Source: Bacteroidota bacterium (lineage in GTDB: Bacteria > Bacteroidota > Bacteroidia > Chitinophagales > Chitinophagaceae). From it: 38,121 nucleotides of DNA. The position numbers and the translations under genes were made by a program. Shown in pieces: positions 24,463 to 32,930 of the stretch (its first letter is position 1; every line of letters begins with the position of its first letter). Under the pieces are notes generated by a model. The model searched no databases. It saw nothing but the letters and a program-made list of their open reading frames with translations, and was not told the DNA's origin. The stretch covers positions 1 to 38,121 of the forward strand of contig JAUZOA010000050.1 in the NCBI GenBank assembly GCA_030706685.1. The letters are read 5' to 3'.

Positions 24463-25560
24463 ATGGATCGTCGCCAACTTTTAAAGCATAGCGCTTTGGC
24501 TGTAGCTGCTTTTACTTTTAGCCGGGATTTATTTTCCCGGGAAGCCGAAAAAATTATTGCCGTAAACGGTTTTGCGGATTTTATCAAACTCAGTTCAAAT
24601 GAAAATCCGCATGGCCCCTCCCCTATGGCACGCAAAGCGATGGTGGCAGCCGTAAATGGTTCAAACCGCTATCCCGGGGAGGTAACTACTCAATTGAGGG
24701 AAAAAATCGCGACATTATACAACCTTACAAAAGATCATGTAGCTATTGGGGCAGGGTCTTCTGAGCTCCTGGGCATTACTTCATTGTATGCTGCCCTGCA
24801 AAAAGGGAATGCAGTTGCCCCGGATCCTACTTTCCGATTGTGGATGCCGGCAGCCCGTAAAGTAGGCCTGCCCATTAAATTAGTCCCCCTTACAACCGGT
24901 AAAGTAACCGACCTGCAAAGAATAAAAGATGCTGTTGATGCAGGCACAAAGATGGTTTACCTCTGCAATCCCGCTAATCCTACCGGAACCGTAGTACCGG
25001 CTGCCGAACTGGAAACATTTATAAAAGATATGGCGCCTAAATGCGTGATACTGCTGGATGAGGCGTATACGGAATTCAGTGATGAGCCTTCCATGGCTAA
25101 AATGGTGAACGATTATCCTAATCTTATCGTCGCAAAAACATTTTCGAAGATATATGGAATGGCGGGTGCAAGAGTGGGCTTCACGTTGGCACAGCCCCAG
25201 ACCACGAAACAATTGAATAACCTGCAGCCCTGGGCGAATGCGGGAGCCAGTGCTGTATCGCTTGCGGGGGCATTGGCCTCCATGGATGATAAAGAGTTTA
25301 CCCGTTTCTGCAAAAAAGAAAATCAAAAAGCCCGTTCAATATTTTATGCTGCTTTGGAAAAAGCGGGAATGCCTTATATCACCTCGCATACCAGTTTTGT
25401 TTACTTCGATTCCACTCCTTATGGCAAAGATGTAAGGCAATTACTGGAATCACATCAAATTGTTGGTGCAAGAACCTTTGAAGATGGCACCAAATGGCTT
25501 CGCCTGAGTGTCGGCACTGTCGATGAAATGCAGAAAGTAGCCACTGCACTGAATACTTAG
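24463..25560 (+). CDS. Tat-exported histidinol-phosphate aminotransferase-like enzyme
   Basis: A 365-residue PLP-dependent fold-type I aminotransferase of the HisC-like group. The N-terminus MDRRQLLKHSALAVAAFTFS is a twin-arginine signal. The body begins FIKLSSNENPHGPSP. The PLP-binding aspartate lies in VILLDEAYTEF, NPANPTGT is intact, and the Schiff-base lysine is in AKTFSKIYGMAGARVGF (K near residue 228). A role in cytosolic histidine synthesis is unlikely because of the export signal and the absence of his genes. The likely place of action is the periplasm; the substrate is unknown. Confidence 0.88.
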   Translation: MDRRQLLKHSALAVAAFTFSRDLFSREAEKIIAVNGFADFIKLSSNENPHGPSPMARKAMVAAVNGSNRYPGEVTTQLREKIATLYNLTKDHVAIGAGSSELLGITSLYAALQKGNAVAPDPTFRLWMPAARKVGLPIKLVPLTTGKVTDLQRIKDAVDAGTKMVYLCNPANPTGTVVPAAELETFIKDMAPKCVILLDEAYTEFSDEPSMAKMVNDYPNLIVAKTFSKIYGMAGARVGFTLAQPQTTKQLNNLQPWANAGASAVSLAGALASMDDKEFTRFCKKENQKARSIFYAALEKAGMPYITSHTSFVYFDSTPYGKDVRQLLESHQIVGARTFEDGTKWLRLSVGTVDEMQKVATALNT

Positions 25561-25577
25561 AGAATCTTATCAGCATT

Positions 25578-26051
25578 TTACGTACCGGGAAGCCACGGCC
25601 TTCCGATAATATTGCGGAAGGGCCAGGGAACGGCCACTAATATAAATAACAAGGCCACTATAAAAAGCCAAAGCGCCCTTTTATATTTCGCATCGTCAGC
25701 GATAGGCTTCTTTGCCGATCCGTAAGCGAGGGTAATCATGATGATGGCGAGTATCATAAACGTTGGGTGCTCCACCCAGAAAAAACGATAAAATTTATCT
25801 TTCATGATACTAAATCCTGGAGGCAAGGTTGTTCTTAGCATGCCTAAATGCTTTCCCCACAACCATTGGTACAACCCGATTAAAAGAGTAATATGCGCGG
25901 ATATTAAGGTAAATAGCCAGGCCTTCCTATCTCTATTTAAAAAAGCTTTCTTCTGCTTCCAGCCGGCATAAGACCGGGCAATAGAATATATCAGTAAAAA
26001 TAAAACGATCCACCGAAGGAGGTTATGGAGATCCAGCAATCCTTGTTCCAT
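25578..26051 (-). CDS. Four-helix membrane protein, cytochrome b-like
   Basis: A 157-residue integral membrane protein with four hydrophobic segments (about 10-28, 45-63, 93-110, 126-142). Histidines occur in or near the helices (LHNLLRW, SAHITLL, EHPTFM), the pattern that leads such Bacteroidota proteins to be labelled cytochrome b-like. Haem binding is not proven. It converges with the aminotransferase gene (17 bases between the stops). Confidence 0.7.
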   Translation of the reverse strand: MEQGLLDLHNLLRWIVLFLLIYSIARSYAGWKQKKAFLNRDRKAWLFTLISAHITLLIGLYQWLWGKHLGMLRTTLPPGFSIMKDKFYRFFWVEHPTFMILAIIMITLAYGSAKKPIADDAKYKRALWLFIVALLFILVAVPWPFRNIIGRPWLPGT

Positions 26052-26133
26052 AGCTTTTAATTTAAGTGTCCAAAACTACTACATGCCTTTTGCAACTTCA
26101 AATGTTATTATTCTCCGGGAAAATGCTGCCTCT

Positions 26134-26160
26134 CCTCACCACTGACAACTCACCACTCAC
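26134..26160. repeat. Heptad repeat tract, GTGAGnn family
   Basis: Plus-strand units CTCACCA, CTGACAA, CTCACCA and CTCAC with a 7-bp period. The PD40 gene's stop codon (TGA on the minus strand, 26157-26159) lies inside the last unit. The word family is the one found at 11168-11231. Confidence 0.7.
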
Positions 26161-27290
26161 TTATCCACCCAATCGGCAATGAATATATTCGTATCATGCG
26201 TACCACCATTATTGCGGTTACTGCAGAATACCAGCTTCTTTCCATCCGGCGAAAACATCGGGAAAGCATCAAATATTTTTTCATGGGTGATCTTCTGCAG
26301 GTTGGTTCCATCCTCGTTAATAGAATAAATATTAAAAGGAAATCCTCTTTTATATTCCTGGTTGGAGGCAAAGATGATGCGCTTGCTGTCGGGAAAAAAA
26401 GCGGGCGCCCAGTTAGCCTGCCCGAAATGGGTGACCTGGTGCGCATTGCTTCCATCCGCATTAGCCACGAAGACTTCCATATTGACAGGCGCTACTAAAT
26501 TTTCCGCTAATAAGTCTTTATATTCTTTCACCTCTGCATCTGTTTTCGGCCGGGAAGCTCTCCAGATTATTTTCTTTCCGTCGGGACTGAACCAGGCGCC
26601 GCCATCATAACCAAGAGTATTAGTCACCCTATTTTCTTTACCGGTTTCAAGGTCCATGATATAAAGATCAATATCACCATCCTTATCGCTTGTATAGATC
26701 ATTTTTTTGCCATCCGGCGATAAAGTGCCTTCTGCATCATAGCCTTTTGAATGGGTCAACTGCCTGGTAATTTTTCCATCGAGACCGGCCATAAAAATAT
26801 CATAGCTGTCATACAAAGGCCATATATACTTGTTGCCATATTTAGACCTGTCCGGTACCGGCGGACAGGTATCTGCACCGAGATGAGTAGATGCGTAAAT
26901 AATATGCTTGCCATCTTTGGTAAAGAAGGGACAGGTTGTTCTGCCTTTCCCGCTGCTGATCATTTTATATTCAAACTTATCGCCAGGTTTTTCCGGCACT
27001 TTGCCCATGAATATCCGGTCGCACATAATGCCTTCTTTGGGATTTCTGCGCTGAAAAACAATATACTTGCTGTCGTAGCTCCAGTAGGCTTCGGCATTAT
27101 CGCCACCAAAGGTCAATTGTTGCACATTTTTAAGATGAGTCTCTTCGGGAAATTGGATCGTGTCGCTGGCTGAGGGTAGGTTGGGGATAGCCTGTGACGG
27201 GTTTGAGGTAGCCTGTGGCTTCTTTTCTTTACATGAAACGGCTATTAAAATAATGGCAATAAGAAGTGATAAAGAAACAAATTTTTTCAT
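26157..27290 (-). CDS. PD40/TolB-like beta-propeller lipoprotein
   Basis: A 377-residue lipoprotein (lipobox IAVSC near residue 20, followed by KEKKPQ). The rest consists of six or so repeats of the WD40-like PD40 type, recognisable by FTKDGKHIIYAS, LSPDGKKMIYTSDKDGDIDL, FSPDGKKIIWRASRP, FFPDSKRIIFASN and FSPDGKKLVFCSNRN. Such propellers bind peptides or partner proteins in the periplasm or at the surface. Unlike TolB there is no N-terminal TolB domain and no pal gene nearby. Divergent from the TPR lipoprotein. Confidence 0.88.
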   Translation of the reverse strand: MKKFVSLSLLIAIILIAVSCKEKKPQATSNPSQAIPNLPSASDTIQFPEETHLKNVQQLTFGGDNAEAYWSYDSKYIVFQRRNPKEGIMCDRIFMGKVPEKPGDKFEYKMISSGKGRTTCPFFTKDGKHIIYASTHLGADTCPPVPDRSKYGNKYIWPLYDSYDIFMAGLDGKITRQLTHSKGYDAEGTLSPDGKKMIYTSDKDGDIDLYIMDLETGKENRVTNTLGYDGGAWFSPDGKKIIWRASRPKTDAEVKEYKDLLAENLVAPVNMEVFVANADGSNAHQVTHFGQANWAPAFFPDSKRIIFASNQEYKRGFPFNIYSINEDGTNLQKITHEKIFDAFPMFSPDGKKLVFCSNRNNGGTHDTNIFIADWVDK

Positions 27291-27314
27291 AATTCTTCGT
27301 TTATATCAGCGGCG

Positions 27315-27328
27315 CAAAGGTATTTTTG
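27315..27328. promoter_or_regulatory. Overlapping divergent -7 elements
   Basis: On the minus strand TACCTTTG (27315-27322) and on the plus strand TATTTTTG (27321-27328) both match TAnnTTTG and share two bases. They would serve the PD40 gene and the TPR gene respectively. Clear TTTG elements at the -33 distance are missing on both sides. Confidence 0.45.
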
Positions 27329-27376
27329 CAGCGCATTTATTTCGTCAGGGAATTGTCACACCTTTTGTTTCAAATT

Positions 27377-28468
27377 ATGAATAAACCCGCAAAAGCAATC
27401 GCAAAGAAACTATTTTCTTTATTTGCCCGGCTGAATTACTGCGCTGAATTGATTCCCCGGGCTAAAGCGAAGGATTTAGCTTGCCTGGTAATAATTAGTT
27501 TTCTCTTCATCCTTACTGCCTGTACTAATAAGGATGATGCTTCTCCTTATGATGAAATTCTCGCACAACCCTTATATGCTTCTTTGACCGATAGCATTAA
27601 GCAACAACCCAAAAACGACGAGTTGTATTTCCGGAGGGCTGTATTGCTCAACAAAAATAATTTTCCTGAGCCGGCATTGGCCGATTTTCAAAAGGCCTGG
27701 TCACTTCACAAATATGAAAAATACGCGTTCGGCATTGCCAATATATGGCTGGATAAAAAACCAGACTCTGCTGCTATATTTTTAAATGAAGCGCTGAAAG
27801 GCCTCCCGGAAAGTTATTTACTCCGCCTCAGCCTTGCCCGTGCCTATGATGCGTTGAATAAAACAGGCGAAGCGCTGAAAGTCTGCAATCAGTTGGCCGG
27901 GATGCAGCCTGCCCGGCCGGAGGTTCTCCTGTTGCAATCAGAACTTTTGGATAAGAAGGGTGATTCACTGGGTTCCATTGCCCCGATGGAAAAAGCGTAT
28001 AGCCTTTCCCCCGCCAGCCTGGAGGTGGGTTTGAAGCTGGCTTATAAATATGCAGAAAGCAAAAATGAAAAAGTCATCCCTCTCTGCGATTCGCTGATCA
28101 GGAAAGATTCGTTGCATCTCCACGCCGATCCCTTTTATGTAAAAGGGGTCTATTATTCCAATATCAATGACAAGGAAAAAGCTATTCAATGGTTTGATGA
28201 AACGATCCGGTACAGCTACAATTACCTCAATGCGTATATTGAAAAAGGAAAGATTTTGGTTGGCCAGAAAAAGATCGCGGAAGCGCTCACCGTTTTCAAA
28301 TTAGCCAACAGGATTTCACCGGCCTTCCCCGATGCTTACTATTGGATAGGAGTTTGCCAGGAAAAACAGGGGCAGAAAGATGAAGCCAGGCTGAGTTATG
28401 AAAAAGCATACAGCCTGGATAAAACTTTTACGGAAGCCAAAGATGCAGCCGATAAAATTTCGAAATAA
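27377..28468 (+). CDS. Tetratricopeptide-repeat lipoprotein
   Basis: A 363-residue protein. The lipobox ILTAC lies unusually far in (near residue 49), behind a basic stretch of about 30 residues; no later start codon would bring it closer. From residue 75 on there are TPR-like helical pairs, for example LYFRRAVLLNKNNFPEPALADFQKA (in outline), AIQWFDETIRYSYNYLNAYIEKG and PDAYYWIGVCQEKQGQKDEAR. A role as scaffold for protein complexes at the membrane is inferred. The start at 27377 (ATG) is preferred over a TTG at 27326 that lies inside the promoter. Confidence 0.85.
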   Translation: MNKPAKAIAKKLFSLFARLNYCAELIPRAKAKDLACLVIISFLFILTACTNKDDASPYDEILAQPLYASLTDSIKQQPKNDELYFRRAVLLNKNNFPEPALADFQKAWSLHKYEKYAFGIANIWLDKKPDSAAIFLNEALKGLPESYLLRLSLARAYDALNKTGEALKVCNQLAGMQPARPEVLLLQSELLDKKGDSLGSIAPMEKAYSLSPASLEVGLKLAYKYAESKNEKVIPLCDSLIRKDSLHLHADPFYVKGVYYSNINDKEKAIQWFDETIRYSYNYLNAYIEKGKILVGQKKIAEALTVFKLANRISPAFPDAYYWIGVCQEKQGQKDEARLSYEKAYSLDKTFTEAKDAADKISK

Positions 28469-28541
28469 GAAATACGGAGTACGAATAAAATCGGCTTTGT
28501 ATCTTGCAGGCGAAAAACGTATTTCTTAGCTTGTACTTCTA
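28467..28541. repeat. Inverted repeat pair, GAAGTAy family, TPR-rpe spacer
   Basis: AAGAAATACG (28467-28476), which begins within the TPR stop codon, pairs exactly with CGTATTTCTT (28518-28527). The adjacent words GGAGTACGAA and TTGTACTTCTAAC extend the match in the pattern of the 10042-10134 tract. The right arm ends shortly before the rpe start. This is the plus-strand example of the same architecture. Confidence 0.7.
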
Positions 28542-28551
28542 ACTTATACAA

Positions 28552-29199
28552 ATGGCTATTGTCGCCCCCTCGCTTTTGGCTGCTAATTTCCTGAGACTGG
28601 AAGATGAATGTAAAATGGTCGATGAAAGTGAAGGTGATTGGTTCCACCTCGATATCATGGATGGCCGTTTTGTACCGAATATTAGTTTCGGGCCGATGAT
28701 CGTTGAGTTTGTCCGCAAGACAACGAAAAAGCCCTGCGATGTTCACCTGATGATACTGGATCCCGGCCACTATGCCGAGGAATTGAAGAATGCCGGTGCC
28801 GATCATCTTTCAGTACATTTTGAAGCCTGCCCTCATCTGCACCGGAATATCGAACAAATAAAATCACTCGGTATGAAAGCCGGTGTCGCGATTAATCCTC
28901 ATACATTGGTTGCTGAATTAAGCGATGTACTGTATGAAATAGATATTGTCTGCATGATGAGCGTGAATCCCGGTTTTGGCGGACAAAAATTCATTCCGCA
29001 TACCCTGGAAAAGATTAAACAGTTGCGGAAGATGATAGATGAAAAAGGATTGAAGGTTCAGATTGAAATTGACGGCGGCGTAACCTTGAAAAATGCTGCT
29101 TCCATTATGGAAGCCGGGGCGGATGTATTGGTTGCCGGGAATGCAGTGTTCAAATCGGCTGATCCAAAAGCTACGATCCATCAACTGAAGAATAGCTAA
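28552..29199 (+). CDS. rpe: Ribulose-phosphate 3-epimerase
   Basis: A 215-residue TIM-barrel enzyme interconverting ribulose 5-phosphate and xylulose 5-phosphate in the pentose phosphate pathway. Signature blocks are in order: APSLLAANFLRL, WFHLDIMDGRFVPNISFG (metal-binding His and catalytic Asp), CDVHLMI, MSVNPGFGGQKFI and EIDGGV with the second catalytic Asp. The GADVLVAGNAVF phosphate-binding end is intact. Confidence 0.97.
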   Translation: MAIVAPSLLAANFLRLEDECKMVDESEGDWFHLDIMDGRFVPNISFGPMIVEFVRKTTKKPCDVHLMILDPGHYAEELKNAGADHLSVHFEACPHLHRNIEQIKSLGMKAGVAINPHTLVAELSDVLYEIDIVCMMSVNPGFGGQKFIPHTLEKIKQLRKMIDEKGLKVQIEIDGGVTLKNAASIMEAGADVLVAGNAVFKSADPKATIHQLKNS

Positions 29200-29334
29200 G
29201 AGATCAATGAGGAAAAGAGAAGACCGGGTTGATGATATCGCCTGATTCCTGCCTTACCTCATTTTTGGTAGTGACTCATTTTCCCCCTTTTCCTCTTAGC
29301 CCAAAAAAGCCGTATCTTGAAAGCCAATTCTCTT

Positions 29335-31824
29335 ATGAAAATAACCGTCCACCAAATATTCCTGACTGCAATTGCCATTTTGCTTTCGCTTCTATCCTTT
29401 TCTCAAAAAAAATCCGCCTTCGTAACCGGTAAAGTAGTAGATGAAAATGAAAACCCGTTAGCCAAAGTTTCGGTGATTATTCTTGGAAAGCTGAATGGCA
29501 CCAGTACAAACGATTCCGGTTATTTTAAATTGAAGGTCCCGGCTGAAAAAGCATTTGCCGTGGTTTTTAGTTATACAGGACGTCAGTCCGAGCAAAAGAA
29601 TTTTCTCCTCAATGAAAATGAAGAAGAAAACATAACCATTCGTTTGGAAAGAGGCGCCGACACTTTACAGGAAGTAATTGTGAGGGACCAGCGGGACAGA
29701 ACAGAAACCGGCCTGATACGGCCTAATCCCAAGACAATCCTCAACCTTCCCTCGGCAGTGACCGGGGTTGAAAGTCTTATCAAGGTTTTCGTTGGCTCTA
29801 ATAATGAATTGACTTCCCAGTATTCCGTTCGCGGTGGCAGCTACGATGAGAACTTAATTTATGTAAACGATTTTGAAGTGTTCCGTCCTTATCTCGTGCG
29901 TAATGGCCAGCAGGAAGGCTTAAGTTTTATTAACCCGGAATTGGTAAAGAATATCAATTTCTACAACGGTGGTTTCCAGGCAAAGTATGGTGATAAGATG
30001 AGCAGTGTGCTCGACATTCAATATAAAAAACCAAAAAAGTTCGGCGGCTCTGCTTATGTAGGCATCCTGGAACAGGGGCTGCATCTCGAAGGCATTACCG
30101 CGAAAAACAAACTGAGCTACCTGATCGGCGTACGTAATCGCAGTAATAAAAATCTTTTGAGCCGCCAGGAAACACAGGGCAATTATGTTCCGTCTTCCAC
30201 TGACCTGCAATTGCTGCTGGATTATCAATTCAATCCAAAATGGCAGGCTGAATTGTTTGGCAATATTTCGCAAACCAGGTTTACCCTGAATCCGCAATTC
30301 AGCCAATTGAGCACTTCTGTCTTCTCGCCGTTTTTCACGGCCAGTCTTGGTATTGATATTTATTTTGATGGGCAGGAAAAAGACGAGTACAAGACTAATA
30401 TGATCGGGTTTGCACTGACTAACCAGGTAAACCGCAAACTGAAATTAAAATGGATGGCTTCGCGATTTGAAAATGATGAAAGAGAAAATGAAGATATCTC
30501 AGGCGCTTATTTATTTGGTGAAAGGGACTTTGACAAAAGCCAGCCTACTTACGGGCAGATAGTCAATCCGCTTGGGGCAGGTGTATTCCAGAATTTTTCA
30601 AGAAATAAACTCAATATCCAGAACTGGAATATTTCACATAAGGGGAATTATGATCTTGGTAAACATGCTGTGCAATGGGGCCTGGGTTATGACAGAACCA
30701 TCATTGCTGATAAATTGAATGAATGGGAATTCCAGGATTCAGCGGGTTATTCAATTCCTTTTAATCCCGGCCAGGTACAGCTAAGTAATGTAATAAAATC
30801 GACAGCCGGCCTTACTGTTAATAAATACTCGGGGTACCTCCAGGATAATATTTTACTTGGCGATTCCCTGAACTCTTATACTTTATCTGCCGGTATTCGT
30901 TTCAATTATAATTCACTCAACCAGGAATTTTTGATCTCACCCCGGCTGGGAGCAAGCTGGAAACCCAACCGGAAAAAAGACATTGTCTTTCGGGCGGCCA
31001 TCGGGGTATATGATCAGCCGCCATTTTATCGTGAACTGAGAAGGTATGATGGAACGGTTAATACAAAGCTCAAAGCGCAAAAGAGCCTGCAGGGAGTTGC
31101 AGGGTTTGATTATAACTTCAGCGGCTGGGGACGGGCCATGCGATTGACTACTGAAGCCTATTATAAACACATGACCGATGTAGATCCCTATGACATAGAT
31201 AATGTACGTATCCGTTATTTTGGCGAGAATATCGCAAAAGCATATGCCGCCGGTATTGAAATGCGTTTGTTTGGCGAACTGGTTAAAGATGCCGAAAGTT
31301 GGATAAGTCTTGGCCTTATGAGGACCAAAGAAGATATACAGGGAGATACTTACAAAGATTATACGTTGAATGCCCAGAACGAACCGGTTGACAGCGTAGT
31401 CAAAGAAAAAGGATGGGTAAGGCGCCCTACCGACAGGCTTATAACCTTCGGAATGTTTTTCCAGGATTACTTAGCTACCAATAAGAATATAAAAATGTAC
31501 CTGAATCTCTTATATGGAAGCAACCTGCCCTATAACATTCCCGGCAGCGTAAAATACAGGAATGGGTTGGAGATACCACCTTATATAAGAGTGGATATCG
31601 GTTTCAGCGCATTACTTCTTGACAGCGACCGCAGCAAACGACGCAGCCATAGCCCGTTCATGGGTTTTGATAATATCTGGGCCAGCCTGGAAGTATTTAA
31701 TTTAATTGACCGTGCCAATACGATCTCCTACCTGCTGGTAAAAGATTTTTCCAATACGACTTATACTATGCCTAATCGCCTGACTCCAAGACTGCTGAAT
31801 TTTAAGATTGTTGGAAGATGGTGA
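29335..31824 (+). CDS. TonB-dependent receptor with carboxypeptidase-regulatory-like domain
   Basis: An 829-residue outer-membrane receptor. A signal peptide (hydrophobic, ending LSFSQ) is followed by a CarboxypepD-regulatory-like beta-sandwich (about 25-105; VTGKVVDENENPLAKVSV), the plug domain (SVRGGSYDENLIYVNDFEV, FYNGGFQAKYGDKMSSVLDI) and a 22-strand-type barrel ending NFKIVGRW. No SusD-like lipoprotein follows, so it is not a glycan SusCD pair; siderophore, metal or peptide uptake is possible. The ATG at 29335 gives a normal signal peptide; a TTG at 29317 is less likely. Confidence 0.93.
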   Translation: MKITVHQIFLTAIAILLSLLSFSQKKSAFVTGKVVDENENPLAKVSVIILGKLNGTSTNDSGYFKLKVPAEKAFAVVFSYTGRQSEQKNFLLNENEEENITIRLERGADTLQEVIVRDQRDRTETGLIRPNPKTILNLPSAVTGVESLIKVFVGSNNELTSQYSVRGGSYDENLIYVNDFEVFRPYLVRNGQQEGLSFINPELVKNINFYNGGFQAKYGDKMSSVLDIQYKKPKKFGGSAYVGILEQGLHLEGITAKNKLSYLIGVRNRSNKNLLSRQETQGNYVPSSTDLQLLLDYQFNPKWQAELFGNISQTRFTLNPQFSQLSTSVFSPFFTASLGIDIYFDGQEKDEYKTNMIGFALTNQVNRKLKLKWMASRFENDERENEDISGAYLFGERDFDKSQPTYGQIVNPLGAGVFQNFSRNKLNIQNWNISHKGNYDLGKHAVQWGLGYDRTIIADKLNEWEFQDSAGYSIPFNPGQVQLSNVIKSTAGLTVNKYSGYLQDNILLGDSLNSYTLSAGIRFNYNSLNQEFLISPRLGASWKPNRKKDIVFRAAIGVYDQPPFYRELRRYDGTVNTKLKAQKSLQGVAGFDYNFSGWGRAMRLTTEAYYKHMTDVDPYDIDNVRIRYFGENIAKAYAAGIEMRLFGELVKDAESWISLGLMRTKEDIQGDTYKDYTLNAQNEPVDSVVKEKGWVRRPTDRLITFGMFFQDYLATNKNIKMYLNLLYGSNLPYNIPGSVKYRNGLEIPPYIRVDIGFSALLLDSDRSKRRSHSPFMGFDNIWASLEVFNLIDRANTISYLLVKDFSNTTYTMPNRLTPRLLNFKIVGRW

Positions 31825-31892
31825 AATGGCAGCAGGTAAGCAACTAAAAAATTGGCTGTATCTTTCGAAATATACTCAACGGGTATCAGCTT

Positions 31893-32075
31893 ATGCAGGG
31901 AAAGATCAAATTCGTTTTTTTATTTCTTTTGCCGGGGTCACTGGCAAGCTGTGATAACAGATCCATGAACGGGATTGACGATGGGCTTACCGTTATCGGG
32001 ATTATAATCGCTATCATGGCCGGAGCCTACTATCTTATCAAAAAAATATGGATCAACACAAAAAAAAGATCCTGA
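31893..32075 (+). CDS. Small lipoprotein with one membrane segment
   Basis: A 60-residue protein with a lipoprotein signal (MQGKIKFVFLFLLPGSLASC), a short acidic linker and a second hydrophobic stretch (GLTVIGIIIAIMAGAYYLI) before a basic tail. If lipidated, it would be anchored at both ends, which is unusual. Otherwise the first hydrophobic segment is an uncleaved anchor. A TATCTTTC element close to the promoter consensus lies about 30 bases upstream. Function unknown. Confidence 0.6.
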   Translation: MQGKIKFVFLFLLPGSLASCDNRSMNGIDDGLTVIGIIIAIMAGAYYLIKKIWINTKKRS

Positions 32076-32104
32076 AAAAGAATAGTCATTTATTAGGGCA
32101 ATAG

Positions 32105-32164
32105 ATGAAAACAAGATTGTCATCAATGCTTTGGATATGCGTATTCTTTGTTTCCTGGTATTGA
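32105..32164 (+). CDS. Possible 19-residue hydrophobic peptide
   Basis: ATG AAA ACA AGA opens a 20-codon frame encoding a short basic start (MKTR) and a hydrophobic remainder ending FFVSWY. It may be the remnant of a signal peptide from a lost gene, a small membrane peptide, or chance. No clear ribosome-binding sequence precedes it. Confidence 0.2.
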   Translation: MKTRLSSMLWICVFFVSWY

Positions 32165-32180
32165 CTTTCTGACACCCAGC

Positions 32181-32651
32181 TTATTTTAATTTTTCCAATG
32201 CCTCTTTCAATGCTGTGAAATTTACTTGTGTGCCCGGGTTCACTGTTTCTTCTGAATAAGCAATCATGCCATTCCTGTCAATCACGATCACTCCCCGTTT
32301 GGCAACACCTTTTATGCCGCAGATAAAATTGCAATGATACATCTCGTATTCATGAATGGTGAGTTTATTAGCATCTGAAAGCAATTCAAAATTTATATTG
32401 TGTTTTTCTTTAAAAGCCTTTAATGAAAAAGGCATGTCTACCGATATCCGGATCACGGTTGCTCCCAGCCCGTTATAGTAATTCATATCATCGCGGTTGG
32501 TACAAACCTGTTCGGTACATACGCCTGTAAAGGCCGCAGGGAAAAAATGAAGGACAACAACCTTCCCTGCGAAATCAGAGGAGGATATCTCTTTTCTTTC
32601 TGTATTGTATAACTTAAAGGCTGGCGCCTTAGAGCCCGGTGCTATTGCCAT
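32181..32651 (-). CDS. Peroxiredoxin (AhpC/TSA family)
   Basis: A 156-residue thiol peroxidase without signal peptide, acting in the cytoplasm on hydrogen or organic peroxides. The peroxidatic cysteine is in FPAAFTGVCTEQVCT near residue 46, with a second cysteine five positions on; the fold markers GSKAPAFKLYN and FAGKVVVLHFFP precede it. The arrangement resembles the Prx5/AhpE-like group more than classical AhpC. Reductant unknown. It converges with the small lipoprotein. Confidence 0.9.
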   Translation of the reverse strand: MAIAPGSKAPAFKLYNTERKEISSSDFAGKVVVLHFFPAAFTGVCTEQVCTNRDDMNYYNGLGATVIRISVDMPFSLKAFKEKHNINFELLSDANKLTIHEYEMYHCNFICGIKGVAKRGVIVIDRNGMIAYSEETVNPGTQVNFTALKEALEKLK

Positions 32652-32847
32652 TTTTTTTCTTTTAGGATAGTAATAGTACGAAACAATTACAGATGAATAT
32701 GGTTGACCAGCAGGAAAATATTTTCAGCAACTGTGCCTTCCGGATACAAGTTTACCCGTCCATCCTACATTAACTAAAATTTCCCTGTAAAAATTTCTAT
32801 TCACAGTTGTTAATAAGTAACTTTAGGAAGTACGAATTCCAATAAGT

Positions 32848-32921
32848 TATATTTGGAATCAGAGGGGTAAAGCTTCTGTAACCTGTTCAGAAGACGCATC
32901 AGTAACCCGGCATTACCCCTC
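32848..32921 (+). promoter_or_regulatory. Promoter and folded leader of phoH
   Basis: TATATTTG (32848-32855) matches the -7 consensus TAnnTTTG and overlaps the right arm of an inverted repeat ATTCCAA/TTGGAAT (32836-32842 and 32853-32859). Seven bases downstream, where transcription should start, GAGGGGTAA (32862-32870) pairs exactly with TTACCCCTC (32913-32921), which ends nine bases before the GTG start. Inside, CTTCTG (32873-32878) pairs with CAGAAG (32888-32893). GTAACC occurs in the inner loop and as GTAACC again at 32902-32907. The leader thus could fold into a closed multi-stem structure next to the initiation site. Confidence 0.55.
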
Positions 32922-32930
32922 GCCGGCTTT

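Noticed and set aside
24463-25560. Naming the aminotransferase hisC
   Set aside because: The Tat leader and lack of any other his gene argue against a role in histidine synthesis.
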